Assembly (NCBI GenBank): GCA_963513935.1 | Contig: OY740768.1 | Location: 36,381,368-36,445,367 of the forward strand | Origin: Aphrophora alni | Taxonomy: Eukaryota > Arthropoda > Insecta > Hemiptera > Aphrophoridae | DNA length: 64,000 nt | Direction of reading: 5' to 3' | Shown: positions 11,260 to 24,130 of the stretch, in pieces | Numbering within the stretch: the first letter of the stretch is position 1 | How the letters are laid out: each line of letters begins with the position of its first letter | Position numbers and translations under genes: made by a program | Notes under the pieces: model-generated | Seen by the model: the letters and a program-made list of their open reading frames with translations, nothing else | Database searches by the model: none | Told to the model about the DNA's origin: nothing

Positions 11260-11446
11260 GTTTACGTGCCACACGGTCGCACATCTGTTTCAACATGACA
11301 AGCTCGGCCAAAAATGTAGTCTCGTTCTGAAGCTCAAAATACACCATCAATTCATCCAAGTAAGATACTGCTTCTACGTGACTGATGACTTCTGGTTCTT
11401 CAGCATTTTTTTCATCTGTATCACCTGGGTGACACTGACTCACCAT
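11260..11446 (-). pseudogene. pogo/Tigger transposase C-terminal remnant
   Basis: The minus strand reads an acidic stretch followed by VSYLDELMVYFELQ, LAELVMLKQMCD and ARKRYSKLTQQKL. Tigger-type transposases commonly end in this kind of helical, acidic tail. The DDE domain is absent. The frame is cut at 11229-11243 by the LINE insertion and would have continued beyond 10373 on the other side. Confidence 0.6.
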
Positions 11447-11689
11447 GTAGGCATGCAGCGCTAGAGTTAGGCATCAGATGTACAGTGACGGCAAACAAAC
11501 TTGGTTGCGTTAACTCGGCGGAAACACGATCACCGTGCAATATGCTACGATTATGCGCTCGTATAAAGCAATAGCGCTACCAAAATACATATATTATATT
11601 AATTTATATTTATGTTTATTTATTGCAAACCGGTCTGGGTTACCTGGAGATCCGACTTAAAGGGGGCCGACATAACGAGGTTGCACTGT

Positions 11690-12583
<894 letters not shown>

Positions 12584-12933
12584 TCCATGTGCTGAAATTT
12601 TATTTGTTATAGTTTACTAACACTATTATTGATATATAAGGTGTTTTTCTTAGAAGTATTTAATATTTACCTATGGACACACAAGCATGCTTGCTGCACA
12701 CGTCTCAAATTATTGTGGTTGCACATGTGTGCTCGACAAACCAAAGCCGTTATTTGATTATTTGTTTATACAAATATACAGTCCTTTCGATTATGTTCAG
12801 AATATGTCAGATCATAATTTGTACACATATTCATGGAGTGATGAAATCTTTGAAATTTGTGTAATAACTTCTTAATATTATTTGTAATTACTTTTTGTTG
12901 TATATACTCTAATAGGCAATACTGAGGCTATTT

Positions 12934-13054
12934 AAAATACTGATGCAATACAGTTTTAATTTGAAAGAGTAAACTAAATTATATGACTGATACAATCTGA
13001 TACATAAAATACTGATGCAATACATTTTTGAAATAATAAACTAAATTAGATAAC
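12934..13054. repeat. Two-copy direct repeat, 72-bp period
   Basis: 'aaaatactgatgcaataca' occurs at 12934 and 13006, each followed by a related 'gaaa..gtaaactaaatta' stretch. Confidence 0.75.
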
Positions 13055-16020
13055 CTCACACAACTAAACCTTTATGAATTGATAAATTAATCAAATATAA
13101 ATACATACAAAAAAATATGTGTATATTGACAAAACGTTTTTATTATATTTCACAATGAAAAATGTAGGTAGTATATAATAAACAATATTATTTTCAATTT
13201 TTGAGTTGTTTGTATTCTTGTTAGTCTCTTATACTTATTACTTTGAACAATAGATTCAAGTACAATTAAGAACATTTAAGACAAGCTGTACAGTGATATT
13301 TGGTCTCATGTCAGGGGTACTTTACACTTTTCCTAGGAATCCCAGTGGGTCTCTCCAATTTAGTATTGTATACAGCGCCGGCCTAAGAACAAAATCATGT
13401 GTTTGCAAGAATGAGTTTTGGCGCGTCTTAAAATGAAAATGGATATAGAAAACCCTCCAAAAAATGATATGGGTGCTCTATAACTGAAAATTTGTCAGAA
13501 CTTAATACATGAAGTTGGCATTTTAAAGGGATTAAAATCCTAAAACTAGTAATAAAAAGTAAAGTATTTAGTACCTTTTCATTATTTTATTATTTTTTTT
13601 AAATGACTTCTAGTACTAATTCTTTTAACTGACTTTTTCAAATTTCAATAGCCGTGCTGTACTGTACTTGTGTATAGAGGAAACTCGTAACAATTTCTTT
13701 TACTCAGTTTAATGGTTTGTCAGGTAGAAAATACACACATTTTTCTACTACAACAAAAGTTTTATTTGATTTAATATTCATGAAAAATACATTTCAATTT
13801 GTATATATTAATATTAAAAAAAGGTACATCAGTACATAAAAAAAAAATTCAAAAATATAAACTTTGGTATTCACTTTTCTAGAAAAGTTACATGAATATA
13901 ACTATAAAATGATAGTAGTAGTGTAAAATATCAAGAAAATATATTACAGAAAATTGATTAAAATAATCTGTATTATATACTTAGCAGTGGAGATTCGTAG
14001 CTTTAGCAGCCGAAAATGTTTTTATACGTACTTTGGCTTTCACTAAACAACTACCGTAACAAATCTATTTTCACAAAAGTCCGTCAAAAAGTCTCCAACA
14101 GACTTCAATATAGCTACAGCTTGAGGTAAGTTGACGATCTTTGATTGCAATATCTTACTAGCAATGTTTATTTGAAACAGTACAAGGAATTTGCCTAACT
14201 TCTAACCTTGTCTTCAAATGATGCATTCTCCTGCAGGTCTCAAAGTGCTTGTCGTATTTGTACAATCTGGTATCTTACTGCTTTGAGTGATTCAAATATG
14301 TGCTTCCCAGCGATTTACACAAAGTTCTTTCAATGTGAGAGAAGGCCCAAATACTGATGTTTATGACAGACTCTCTCTCTCTCTAACAATTTGCTCCAAC
14401 ATTTTGTTGATGAGCTAAAAAACACAAATAACCGCTGAATTGTTCCAAAAGACGTAACTGTTGGTACTGAGGTTTTTGAAACTTTCACATATTTCAACTT
14501 TTTTCTCTTTTGTTTCATAAACGTACCTCAAAACAACAGAGAGCCATTCATTCTATCTAAATTGAGAGTGATGTCGAGAATTAATGCATACTATTTAGCT
14601 CCTTTAATTCTGCTTAGTATTTCTTCTCTTACTTTGTCTCCCATCAGAGTCAATAATTCTATTTGTATATTTTATCCGAGTATGACAGACAGCTTTGTTT
14701 TTCATTTGCCAATACCCTAGATATATGTTCTTTCATTACAGGATAAAATTGGCCAATTAGTTCAACAAGCCCTAAATAATTTCCATTGTCCTTTTTGTAC
14801 AGGGTTACATTTGTTTCTCAGAAAGCCATTTGGTGCTAGGCAAGAAATTGTGTTATGGCCAGAAGTCGTTTAAGAACATTTTGCCATTATTCTTTTTCTT
14901 GGGGAATAATTTTCTGGTTTACATCATCAATTGTTTTACCTGTGCTAAGTCTCCTTTTCCAACTCCATCCACCTTTCATAACCAAGGTGGGTGATTAGGG
15001 GAAGTTTTGTGATGTGTCAGTATAGTTCCAATATGCCTCTAGTCACAGATTCCGCTTCGATCTGATAAAGTTTTTATTGGAACATGCAGTACTAAATATC
15101 TTACAACGAAAAAAGTAAACACTATTGTTTTGTTCAGAATACAATAGCCAATGTCTCTTAACTTTTTCACCATTTGGAACCAGTCAATAGTAAAATGCAT
15201 TAGAAATGCTCTTTGTTTTATCTTTGGGATATCTCTGTAAATATAGTGAGAATGGCCCTTCAGCTATAATGCAATCATGATAGTTTGGATTAAGATGTGC
15301 AGGCCATGTAGCGGGATAATTTAATGGTAATGAAACTGTAACATCCACCGAGCTCGGGCTACCATTTCTTGTTCTTCTAATGAATGAGCTATAAGTTTTT
15401 GACCTTGACAAGTTTCATCAGTTATATTTAAGAATATTCAGTTGCAATATCATGAATACCAGTTTCAGTTTGTTAACTACAGTGGCACGTGGCTAATTCG
15501 AACTTCTATAATTCGAAATCATCTTTATTTCAAATTTAGTTTTAATTCTCCTGGTCCCTTCACAATCACACTAAAAAATTGTGGTTAATTCGAATTATAT
15601 TTTGGATAATTTGAAGTTTTTACGCGAAAAAAGCTGATCGAAAGTCAAACGGTCGGGCCAGGAATTCCCGAAAAATGACATATCATTGGGATGCGGTCAA
15701 AATCTCTCACTGGCCCTTTAACGTAAGATGTATAGCTTCAAGGTCGATGCACCCACCCCTTCCCTGTGCCCTACTCGACTGTTTGGCCTATGTGACTCAC
15801 GTCTGCGGCCGGCGCTCCTTTCAAGGTTATTGCCTAACCCCTTCCACCCTTCTATTGTTTTGCAACGCTCCACTTCTCATAACTCATAACAGTGTCATCC
15901 CTTACACTTGTCTGGTAGTGCGTGCTGTCGCTGTGTGGTACAGTATTGTGAGTGGTTTTTTCGGACTTGTGGTCTAAGTTTGGTTTCATCTGCGTTTTAA
16001 TGTGTATGCATAGAGCAAAG

Positions 16021-17541
16021 ATGTCGTCATCAAAGCCTCGGATTTCGTACAAAACTTTGACTTTAGCGGAGAAAATAACGGCGATTAGAGAGGTAGAAAA
16101 GAGAATCAAGAAAAAATCTGAAATTGCAACTTGGCTTTCGGGATTTCATCCAACATGTCAATGTTCCTAAAAAATAAAGACAAGATTCTCGGTTGTGAAA
16201 GTGAGTGTCAAAGGCCGAAAAAGGTTGAGGGAGCCGGAAAATCCTGACATGGACCAGTGCGTTTTGAAATGGTTTAAACAAACGAGGGATAAGAAGATTC
16301 CTGTCAGTGGTCCACTCGTAAGAAGCAAAGCTTGTCATTTTGCTATAGATTTAGGCCAATCACATTTTAAAGCTAGCACTGGGTGGCTAGATGGCTTCAA
16401 GGAACGAAATAAAATTTCGTTCAAATTCGTCTATGGTGAAAGCAGGGCTGTTAACCAGCAAGAAGCTAATCAATGGAAGAAGGATTTAGAGGAAATGATC
16501 CAGGACAGAAACCCAAAGGACATCTTCAATGTTGACGAGACGGGCCTTTTTTTTTAAATGCACACTGGATAGAATGCTCGCATTTACAGACGAGAAATGT
16601 CACGGGGAAAGCTGAGCAAAGAAAGACTTACGCTGCTAGTGGGTGCAAACATGGACGGAACGGAAAAGCTCCCTCTGCTAATGATCGGCAAGTCACTAAT
16701 CCACGATGCTTCAAGAATGTAAAATCGAAACCAGTGGATTATGTTAACAGCCCAAGGACGTGGATGACTGGAATTCTTTTTGAGAATTGGCTGTTGACCC
16801 TGGATAAAAAGTTTAAAAAAGAAAAATGTCGTCATCCTTTTCATTGACAACTGTACTGCTCACAACACCACACCACTGATGGAAAATGTAAAAGTGATTT
16901 TTTTCCCTGCCAATATGACCTCCGTCATCCAGCCTATGAATCAAGGAATAATAAAAAATCTCAAACATTTTTATAGGTGTTTGCTAGTTGAGAATATCCT
17001 TACCGGAGATTACAACGTTCTCAAAATCAAGCTTGACATTCTTCAAGCATCCCGAATATGTAAACAAGCTTGGGGACCAAGTGACGCTAGAAACAATAAA
17101 GAACTGTTTCAGAAAAGCCGGGTTTGTAAAAAAAGAAAATTCCGTCGAAACTGCAGCGGAAACTATTCCTTCAGTTGATGGCTGCGATGACGTCATCAAC
17201 AATCCTGCCATCGCGTTCGAGGACTTCGTAAATGTGGATGAAAACGTTGCAGTTTGTGGTAAGCTGACTGACGCAGTAATCGTTGCCGATGTACTGAACT
17301 CCGAAAAACAAGATGGTGACGTTATATCTGGCGATGAACCTTGGAGGACATTCCCGAAAAAACTGTTCCGAGTGCAGTCGAAGCAACGAACCACATAAAA
17401 GAACTCAGGCTTTTTTTGAAAGTCGAAATGACGTATGACACTGTTTTCCGTTCCTTAAATTTGTTAGATTCCTTTGTGATGGCCGAGAGACTTAATTGTA
17501 GGAAACAAGTAAAGATCTCAACCTTTTTTGAAAAGCAGTAG
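16021..17541 (+). pseudogene. Tigger transposase, near full length, frameshifted
   Basis: From the ATG at 16021 the order is as follows. A CENP-B N-terminal HTH (LTLAEKITAIREVEK) is broken by a shift near 16150. A CENPB-type second HTH (16195-16400; VLKWFKQTRDKKIPVSGPL, ASTGWLDGFKERN) follows. The DDE domain begins with NVDETGLFF (first D, about 16530), then a shift in a run of T near 16550. FIDNCTAHN (second D, about 16840) is next, then VIQPMNQGIIKNLK (about 16930), where the family normally has D in QPMDQGI but this copy has N. The acidic C-terminus ends FFEKQ at 17541. Internal stops are present around 16720-16790. Confidence 0.88.
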
Positions 17542-17735
17542 ATAAAATTTTTCTGAGACTTACTAGATTGCTAGTTAAATAGATGAATTGTACATGTTAG
17601 TTTTATTTTATCATTTTAATCTTTTGAGGTTATTCATGAGACAGTTACTCTACTGTATTATGTCCGTTAACATGCTTTGTTGAATGGATATCATTATGTA
17701 AAGGTTGTACATAATATAAGCAGTTAAGTTATTAA

Positions 17736-18714
17736 CACGTTAGCTGCCTTGCCGACCCGATCGGCTCGGCACAGCTCGTCTTGGTAGAAACATCGGCCGA
17801 CCCGATCGGGTCAGCTGCGGGATTTTATAGGACTTAAGAAAATCGATCCGTGGTCTTTGGGAACTTTTTAAAGAGTAATAATATGAGAAAACAATACTAT
17901 AAATGTTATTGAGTGTTAATTTCATCAACACATTTTTTTTTGTTTCAGTTATATATCGTCTGCTAAAAGACGATATTTTGCCGACCGATCGGGTCGGCAT
18001 ATTTTTTTTTTAAGTTTTACATTATTTTTAGTGCTGAAATATGAATAAAACTTGAATCTAATTGTAATGTTTTTGTTAGGAATGTAATAAATATAAAACC
18101 GTATATTGTCAGAATATTTTTTTAATTTGGCAACACGTTATATGCCTATGCTAAAAAATACTTTCAAATGAAATGAAGTTATTTATGGACAGTTAACATT
18201 ACATTATTTGCTACAAAAAGCAGTAACAGGTGTTTTGTCATTAAAATGCGTGTATACAAACATGAGTACTACACATATCTTAAATATAAAAGAAAATTTT
18301 TGTTCTGTTGACAAAAAACACAACATGAACAACAGCTCGAGGTAGACTGCGTGGCGCCAACTGACAATAGAAGCAAGTAAACAAACTCACTTTGACACAA
18401 AGGCGAGAATCGGATAGCGGGATACCCAGGAGCCTTTGCGTGGGAACAGCTAACGTGCTGCCAACCTCTAAAACGAAATATACGCCAGTATGAACGTGCG
18501 ACCAATCGGGTCGGCAAAATTTTTTGTCAATCAATATTCGTTGAAAAAAATTGCGGCCGACCCGATAGGTTACAAATTTTTTAACAATTTAAAGTATATC
18601 TTGCTGTATTAGTGTATTGTAAACACAATTAAAGTAAAAATATCAAAAAATAATTAACAGTAAAAGTTGGCATTACGCCGAAAATTCGAAAATAGGCCGC
18701 TGGCAGCTAACGTA
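17736..18714. mobile_element. piggyBac-like non-autonomous element nested in the Tigger
   Basis: It is flanked by TTAA at 17732-17735 and 18715-18718, the piggyBac target site. The inverted ends are CACGTTAGCTGCC and (reverse complement) TACGTTAGCTGCC. At 979 bp it has no transposase. The palindromic word GCCGACCCGATCGG or close variants occur at about 17751, 17793, 17981, 18501 and 18554, clustered near both ends. Confidence 0.85.
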
Positions 18715-18804
18715 TTAAAAGTCTATGTAAAATTATTTTTAATAAAGGTCTTTTTGTAAAACTTAAAGTGTGAGTATTTTCTTACCTTTTGAAAAAACTT
18801 TATT

Positions 18805-18852
18805 AATTCGAATTTTTGGATAATTCGAATTTTTGGATAATTCGAATTTTTT
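18805..18852. repeat. 17-bp tandem repeat in the Tigger 3' end
   Basis: 'aattcgaatttttggat' is repeated twice exactly, with a partial third copy. It is AT-rich and partly palindromic ('aattcgaatt'). It is a candidate subterminal transposase-binding array, by analogy with other Tigger elements. Confidence 0.8.
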
Positions 18853-20289
18853 TACTGATCCCTTGATGTTAAAATTATCCAAGTTCCACTGTATCTCTAC
18901 ACTCTGGTAGTTGTAGTTCTTGTCCCTTAGAGTGCTCATCTTTTTCACTGAGCTTAGGTTAAGTTAGGCCTACGTCATTCGTAGCTACATTTTCTGTACT
19001 GGAGATAGGATTTTGTGGTTTTGCTAAATAATTGCATAGTGATTTAGCACTGGCTTCCACTTCCTTTAAAGATTTAGCTTTCCGCTTTCTATTTTGATAT
19101 CCAGAAGGGTTTGAAAACATTTTTAGTTTACAAACATCACAAACAGAGTTATCACAATTCACAAAACTAATATTTATCACAAAACACAAAACTAATTATG
19201 TGCATCAACTTGTCACAACTCATGTCAGATAACGACTGCCACCTGTAGCAGCAGACAAAACAAGATGTGCAGACGCCCAAGCGTAGTCGCCATTTCAAGA
19301 ACAAGAGTGGTGAAGTGAACGACCAACCGAGTCCAGCCTTCAACGCGAGAGATAGACTAAACATGTGATAGTGATAGTGACTCACTATCTACAATTGTTC
19401 AGTTCTGTTAACACAACGGAGCAAAGCGCTTGGAGCCAGTCTACTGTATTTTCAAGCAACATTTTATTTTTTGAACCAAAGTTAATATCATATTCAAATG
19501 GCTAATTTGCACTCAAAATTACAGTACATAAAATATTTAATTTTTACGATATTATTTTTTATATTTTTCTCATTTCGGCGTCCCTCTCAAAATCACATGT
19601 GTGCGGTTACTCACACCTTAGGCCAGCGCCGATTGTAGCAGCTGTCTGATAACATCCATAGAAAGTTATAAAAACCAATTTATTACTGCCTCGATATACT
19701 TTTTTATACAACAAAAATGAATATAACATGATTATTTGCAAGTAGTGACAAAATATTTTCTTGTCCCAATGTACAATTTTTCTTTTGCATGGATACTAAG
19801 CTAACATATGGTCTTTCCTATCCTACATTCTGTCCTATCCTGTTTCTGTTACATTGTGAGAGGGATTTTTCTTTTATTGGTAAAGTCGACAATTGAATTT
19901 TCAAACTGGATAGTGCTATACAAACATCAGAAGTGTCACATCATTTACTTCTTAGGATTAATTAATTACATTTTTTTTATATCAATAATTGATAAAAATT
20001 TTCCATATACACTAAAAAGTATGTCAAATATATCATTAATTGTATCTTAGTACAATACTACTTTCATTGCAGGGCCTTTTCCAACTAATTTATCTTGTTT
20101 TCCAGCATAAATCTATCTTAAATTTATCTTGTTATCAATTTTTTTAAAACCAGTTGATTTGGTTTATAAAGAGTATATATTTTAATGCTATATTTATGTT
20201 TTTAACCGGAAAAATAAGGCATTTTATATGAATAAAACATATTCTTGATAGTAGTTTTCCATCATCATATTGTTAAAATAATCGAAAAT

Positions 20290-20640
20290 CAAAATCGAAC
20301 TTGCTTTATACAATCTCTCTTCAAGTGTTGGTTCGTTTTGTTTGGGTTTACAAAAGTACTAACATTGGAAAATTAATAGAATATAATCTCGACACATGAA
20401 GTCAGGAAAAAATTGTCTTCCAATAATATTGGCAAATCTATAAATTTTGCGTGGAAAATTAGTCCTAAAAATACTTTAAAATCAGTTATTGAAATATATT
20501 TCAAATTATTGGTTAGTGATTCAAGAATGTATAATTTTTTGTGGCGAAGTATATACTTCTTGAACATAATTGTTTTTCAATATACAAATATTGTTCAGAA
20601 AAAAAATCATCGAGAAGAAGACTATAAAATAATTTAATAA
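20290..20640 (-). pseudogene. piggyBac-like transposase fragment
   Basis: The minus strand reads FKVFLGLIFHAKFIDLP followed by LLEDNFFLTSC. This resembles the start of the piggyBac transposase core (usually '..eikaFlGlli..g...lP...dyW'). Stops follow within about 15 residues, and later text reads FVNPNKTNQHLKR. The match is short and there are no terminal repeats, so a chance resemblance is possible. Confidence 0.4.
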
Positions 20641-22690
20641 AAGAAAGTAACTTGTTAATTCTATAAAACACTATATGTTTGAATTGTTCTGGCTCATCTG
20701 TTCAAATAACTGAAGAAATATTATTTTCATTTTCATACATCACTATTTACAATGATGTCATCTTTTATTTTGATTATTCTTGACTGTACATTATAACTTG
20801 TCCTTGTACTCTCTCAGTTATAAACTTTCACTTAAATAGACGATTTACAAACTTGGCAAATTTAATTTTAATGATTTGTTACCTAATGTTGTTTTTTAAT
20901 TATTTAATGAATTTATTAATAATTTCACTAATTAATATTTTCTTAATTATATTAATATTATATATAAGAGAATCAAGCCTGAAGATTTAGTGCAGTAATG
21001 ATACTTATTTCCTGCAGTTCTACTGTGGATATCCGGTGGATTTAATCAGTGGGCTAATTTCCGCCTAATAGTGAACTGTATACTATATATAAGCTACTAG
21101 ATAAGTTTTATTACTTGGTTGTAGTATAAATAATAATAATAAAAATTAAAAAAAAACTAATTAATATTTAATTAAAACAATTCTAAAAATAAAATTATTT
21201 TATATTTATGGTTTTAGAATTTCTTAAATGATTAATTAAATAAACTGCTTTTTATTTGAGAAAATTAGAATTTTCCTATTTATTTCTTATGGCAGTGCTC
21301 TTGAGTTTTTTATATTGTAAACAAACTATGTATTATGTAAACAAATAATTAATAAATAAAAGTGACATTTGAGGATGACCCCATAGCTATTTAAAAATTA
21401 TATGTAATAAAAAACAACTTAAAACTACTATAACGATAATTTAATCTAGAGATCAATGATATTTAAAGCTCAATAGTGTGCAAAGGTCGCTGTATGACGT
21501 CAATTCAGACAATAATATGTATTTATAATGTTCTTAAAATTACACATATCTGTAGACTAATGTAATATGAAAAATTTTTATTTTCAATAATTAATTTAAT
21601 TAGTTTTTTGACAAATAAGTTTAGTCAATATTTATATGTAGTTCTCACAAGCGTCTCAACCTGTATTGTGAGTTAGGCCTATAAAAATGTTGTGGTTTGG
21701 TTTGCAATGTACAATTTAATAAACTGTATATAGTGTTTATGGAACTATTAACTACAAGCTTACTAATAGTTTTAAAATCTGAATTACAGTGTTGTATTTT
21801 TGAAGTGTTTGAGTATTAATTGTTCAATTTATCATATTAATATGGTGGTGTTTACTTTGGTGTTTCAGTAAGTATAAAAAGATGTATTAGATTTATTTTC
21901 GTTATAATATGCGATTGAGTAATAAATTATTCTATAAAAGTTAGTGTGTAATTTTACAAGTCTTATAATAAAATCCTATGAAATATTTACTATAAGTACC
22001 ATTACAACTAGGGATTTTTTTTAAAAATTCTGATTCTCAATTCTAATGCTCTAATTTTGTTTCAGCTATTTATCCTTTTTTACTTCTTTTTCTAAACTTT
22101 ACGGCTTTGCAATTTATCTAGTATCCAAATTATTTTTTACTAAAAAGTTAAAATGAGATACAATTAATATCCTATATTCTCTAATGAGGCATACAATATA
22201 AATTTAATATGATCAAAAACCAACTTAAATTGTCAATTTGAACATGTCATAAAAAGAAGGAAATTTTTTGGAAACTATAAAAATCAGTTCATAGAAATTT
22301 AACATGAGAAGTGTAATCTACTTTGTGCCGATGGCATCCATGATGCTGTAATTCATACTGAATTCATAACATTAAGTTTTTTTTCGCTGTTTCTCTCTAA
22401 TTGTACAATAAGTTAATTGTTATAAGCATATTGAGAAAGTTATTTTGTGCATTGTTTGTACACCTTTTATTATTTACTTGTTGTGTCCATGTGGAAGTGG
22501 GGGCAAGTCGTATCTCACAGTGGCACTCAAACTAAAATGTAAACCTTTGAAACTAGTTTAATTATTCTTACAATTTAAAATAATATTTTAATTATCTATG
22601 AATTTTGTTATTGATAATATGTATTATAACATAACAGTTATATGTCCCAATTTAACTATTTAAATAACTTTTACTAGCCTTTCGATTGGG
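20641..22690. other. AT-rich intronic stretch, no gene seen
   Basis: Two kb without readable coding text, element ends or tandem repeats. Confidence 0.5.
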
Positions 22691-22710
22691 CGACCAAATA
22701 TAACATAACA

Positions 22711-24030
22711 TGTTACTTACTTTACTTTAATTATTTCAGCTCCTATTTAAATAAAAACACAAAACACAACTCTTTTACCTTTCAAATAATTATTTAATAT
22801 AATATTTTGATTTTTGCAAAACAATTACATTTACTAACCTAATTTTATTTATTCTACTTCATTCACTCTGCACTCATTCCTTAACCTAATTTTATTTGGT
22901 TACAATTAAAATTTTACTTGATACCATTAATTCAAAACTTTTTCTAATATATTTTCTGGAACATCAACAATTAATTTGCCCAGATTATTCTACTTTTGGT
23001 TTTGGCTCATACAACCTTTATTTTCTTTACAAATAAACAAAATTAAAACTCTAAACATTTAACATACAAATTTCTTTTCTCGGCTTTGATTTTCTTTACA
23101 ACATATCATTAAAAAACAAATTTAAAACTTTAAACATTAAATTATTGATTTACTGCCACGGCTTGCCCTTTTACAACAAAACAAATTAAATTTTTAATAG
23201 CACTATCTCTAATTTCTCGGGGGGAATTCTTTGATGACTCAATTGAAGTGAAATTTACAAATATTAATAAAAGAATATTTAACAAAATTGTACTTATCAT
23301 TTGGTTCGCTCCTTTTTTCAACTGATAACCTTTTCACAATACGCTTCACGATTTCACTGACTCTGCTTTATTATTTCACTGGAATTTCTTTCACTTAACC
23401 AAAAAGCGAAGCACTCACAAATCCCTTGTTGAAACTCCTAGGTGACGGATGGTCCTATCTGCAGAAGAAGCCTTCCTTCCTGCTGACGAAATTGATTCCT
23501 CGCTGATGTATTATAGCTGGTGCTGATTGACATCCAACTGCAAAACTCATAGACGCTCAACCTCCTTGCTCAACAAACACTTTAACACTTTAACAAACTC
23601 CTTTAACAAGATGACTCAGAGACAACTCGTCTCTTGGGTCAAGAACCTTAGACTCCCTTCAGTCCTTCGCCCTCAGTTATAGACTCTTAGCCCTCGACTA
23701 ACTTCCTTTTTCAATTTTTGTTTGTACCGAATATCATCCCCTCTCTTGAAACGTGAGCTGGCTTTCTCCTCGCTGATCCGTAAGAACATAGTTTCTGTAT
23801 TTTTATTGGCGGTTTTTTTCAAATCTGCCCGTTGATCTTGAAAGTGAGACCTCAGTTCATTGGTTGACCTAATTCTGCAATCCGTTGTAAGAGAAAACTT
23901 TTTTTCGCACACATCTGGAACTTCTTTTTTTCCAATGTACAGTTAGGGACGCTAACTTTCCCTTGATGTCTCTTTTTTTTTTTTATACAAATTTTATACA
24001 CATCTGTGCTTGGCCAATTCTCCCGTTACA
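22711..24030 (-). mobile_element. Possible LTR (minus-strand LTR retrotransposon)
   Basis: The segment runs from 'TGTTAC' (22711) to 'GTTACA' (24030), imperfect inverted termini of LTR type. Just to its left, the minus strand reads TGGTCGCCCAATCG (22694-22707), similar to a tRNA primer-binding site next to a 5' LTR. The block is pyrimidine-rich on the plus strand, unlike its surroundings, as in the blocks at 26.7-27.7 and 29.8-30.3 kb. No pol or gag text adjoins it. Confidence 0.3.
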
Positions 24031-24130
24031 TGTTTTTTTTAGTGCATAGGCGCTTTTGCTCCCTCAAGGCTAAGGTCCCGTTTTCTTTTGTTTGTTTTTT
24101 TCTTGTACTCTTCCCTCGGTACCGTTAGAT

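Larger units (their letters stand above)
10125..11688 (-). mobile_element. pogo/Tigger element interrupted by a LINE
   Basis: The left end 'CAGTACAACCTCGTTAAGTCGG' and the right end, in reverse complement 'CAGTGCAACCTCGTTATGTCGG', are inverted and flanked by TA (10123-10124 and 11689-11690). A retrotransposon fragment at 10374-11228 splits it. Without that insertion the element would be about 0.7 kb, so it is itself a deletion derivative. Strand is given by the transposase remnant. Confidence 0.85.
15480..18891 (+). mobile_element. Tigger/pogo element nested in the hAT
   Basis: The left end 'CAGTGGCACGTGGCTAATT' and the right end, in reverse complement 'CAGTGGAACTTGGATAATT', are inverted and flanked by TA (15478-15479, 18892-18893). 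The element is 3.4 kb including a 979-bp insertion, so about 2.4 kb without it, a full Tigger length. The right end contains three copies of a 17-bp 'aattcgaatttttggat' unit. Confidence 0.9.
13990..19111 (-). pseudogene. hAT transposase (zinc finger/DUF4371-like), split and decayed
   Basis: The N-terminus starts at the ATG at 19111 with a PSGYQNRKRKAKSLKE motif, as in ZMYM1-like hAT proteins, and runs to about 18960. It is then cut by the Tigger insertion. Downstream of it (15477 leftwards) come LNPNYHDCII and PFSLYLQRYP. Beyond a stop follow HWLLYSEQNNSVYFFRCKIF (about 15160-15100), KTIDDVNQKIIPQEK (about 14930-14880), a LKRLLA segment and NGNYLGLVELIGQF (about 14800-14740). This is the order seen in hAT proteins with a TTF-type zinc finger followed by DUF4371. 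Stops and shifts are frequent. The C-terminal dimerisation part toward 13990 is only faintly readable. Confidence 0.7.
13373..19631 (-). mobile_element. hAT-type element (ZMYM1-like transposase) hosting nested insertions
   Basis: The left end 'cagcgccggcctaag' and the right end, in reverse complement 'cggcgctggcctaag', are inverted, 13 of 15 matching. The flanks 'attgtata' (13365-13372) and 'attgtagc' (19632-19639) agree at six of eight positions, as expected for a worn 8-bp hAT target-site duplication. Removing the Tigger insertion leaves about 2.85 kb, a normal hAT length. The transposase is on the minus strand. Confidence 0.75.

Noticed and set aside
15675..15977. 100-codon open frame with hydrophobic stretches
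   Set aside because: Lies in the 5' untranslated leader of the Tigger element. No known match, and the transposase starts later at 16021.
16984..17394. 136-codon minus-strand open frame
   Set aside because: Exact shadow of the Tigger transposase C-terminal region on the plus strand.
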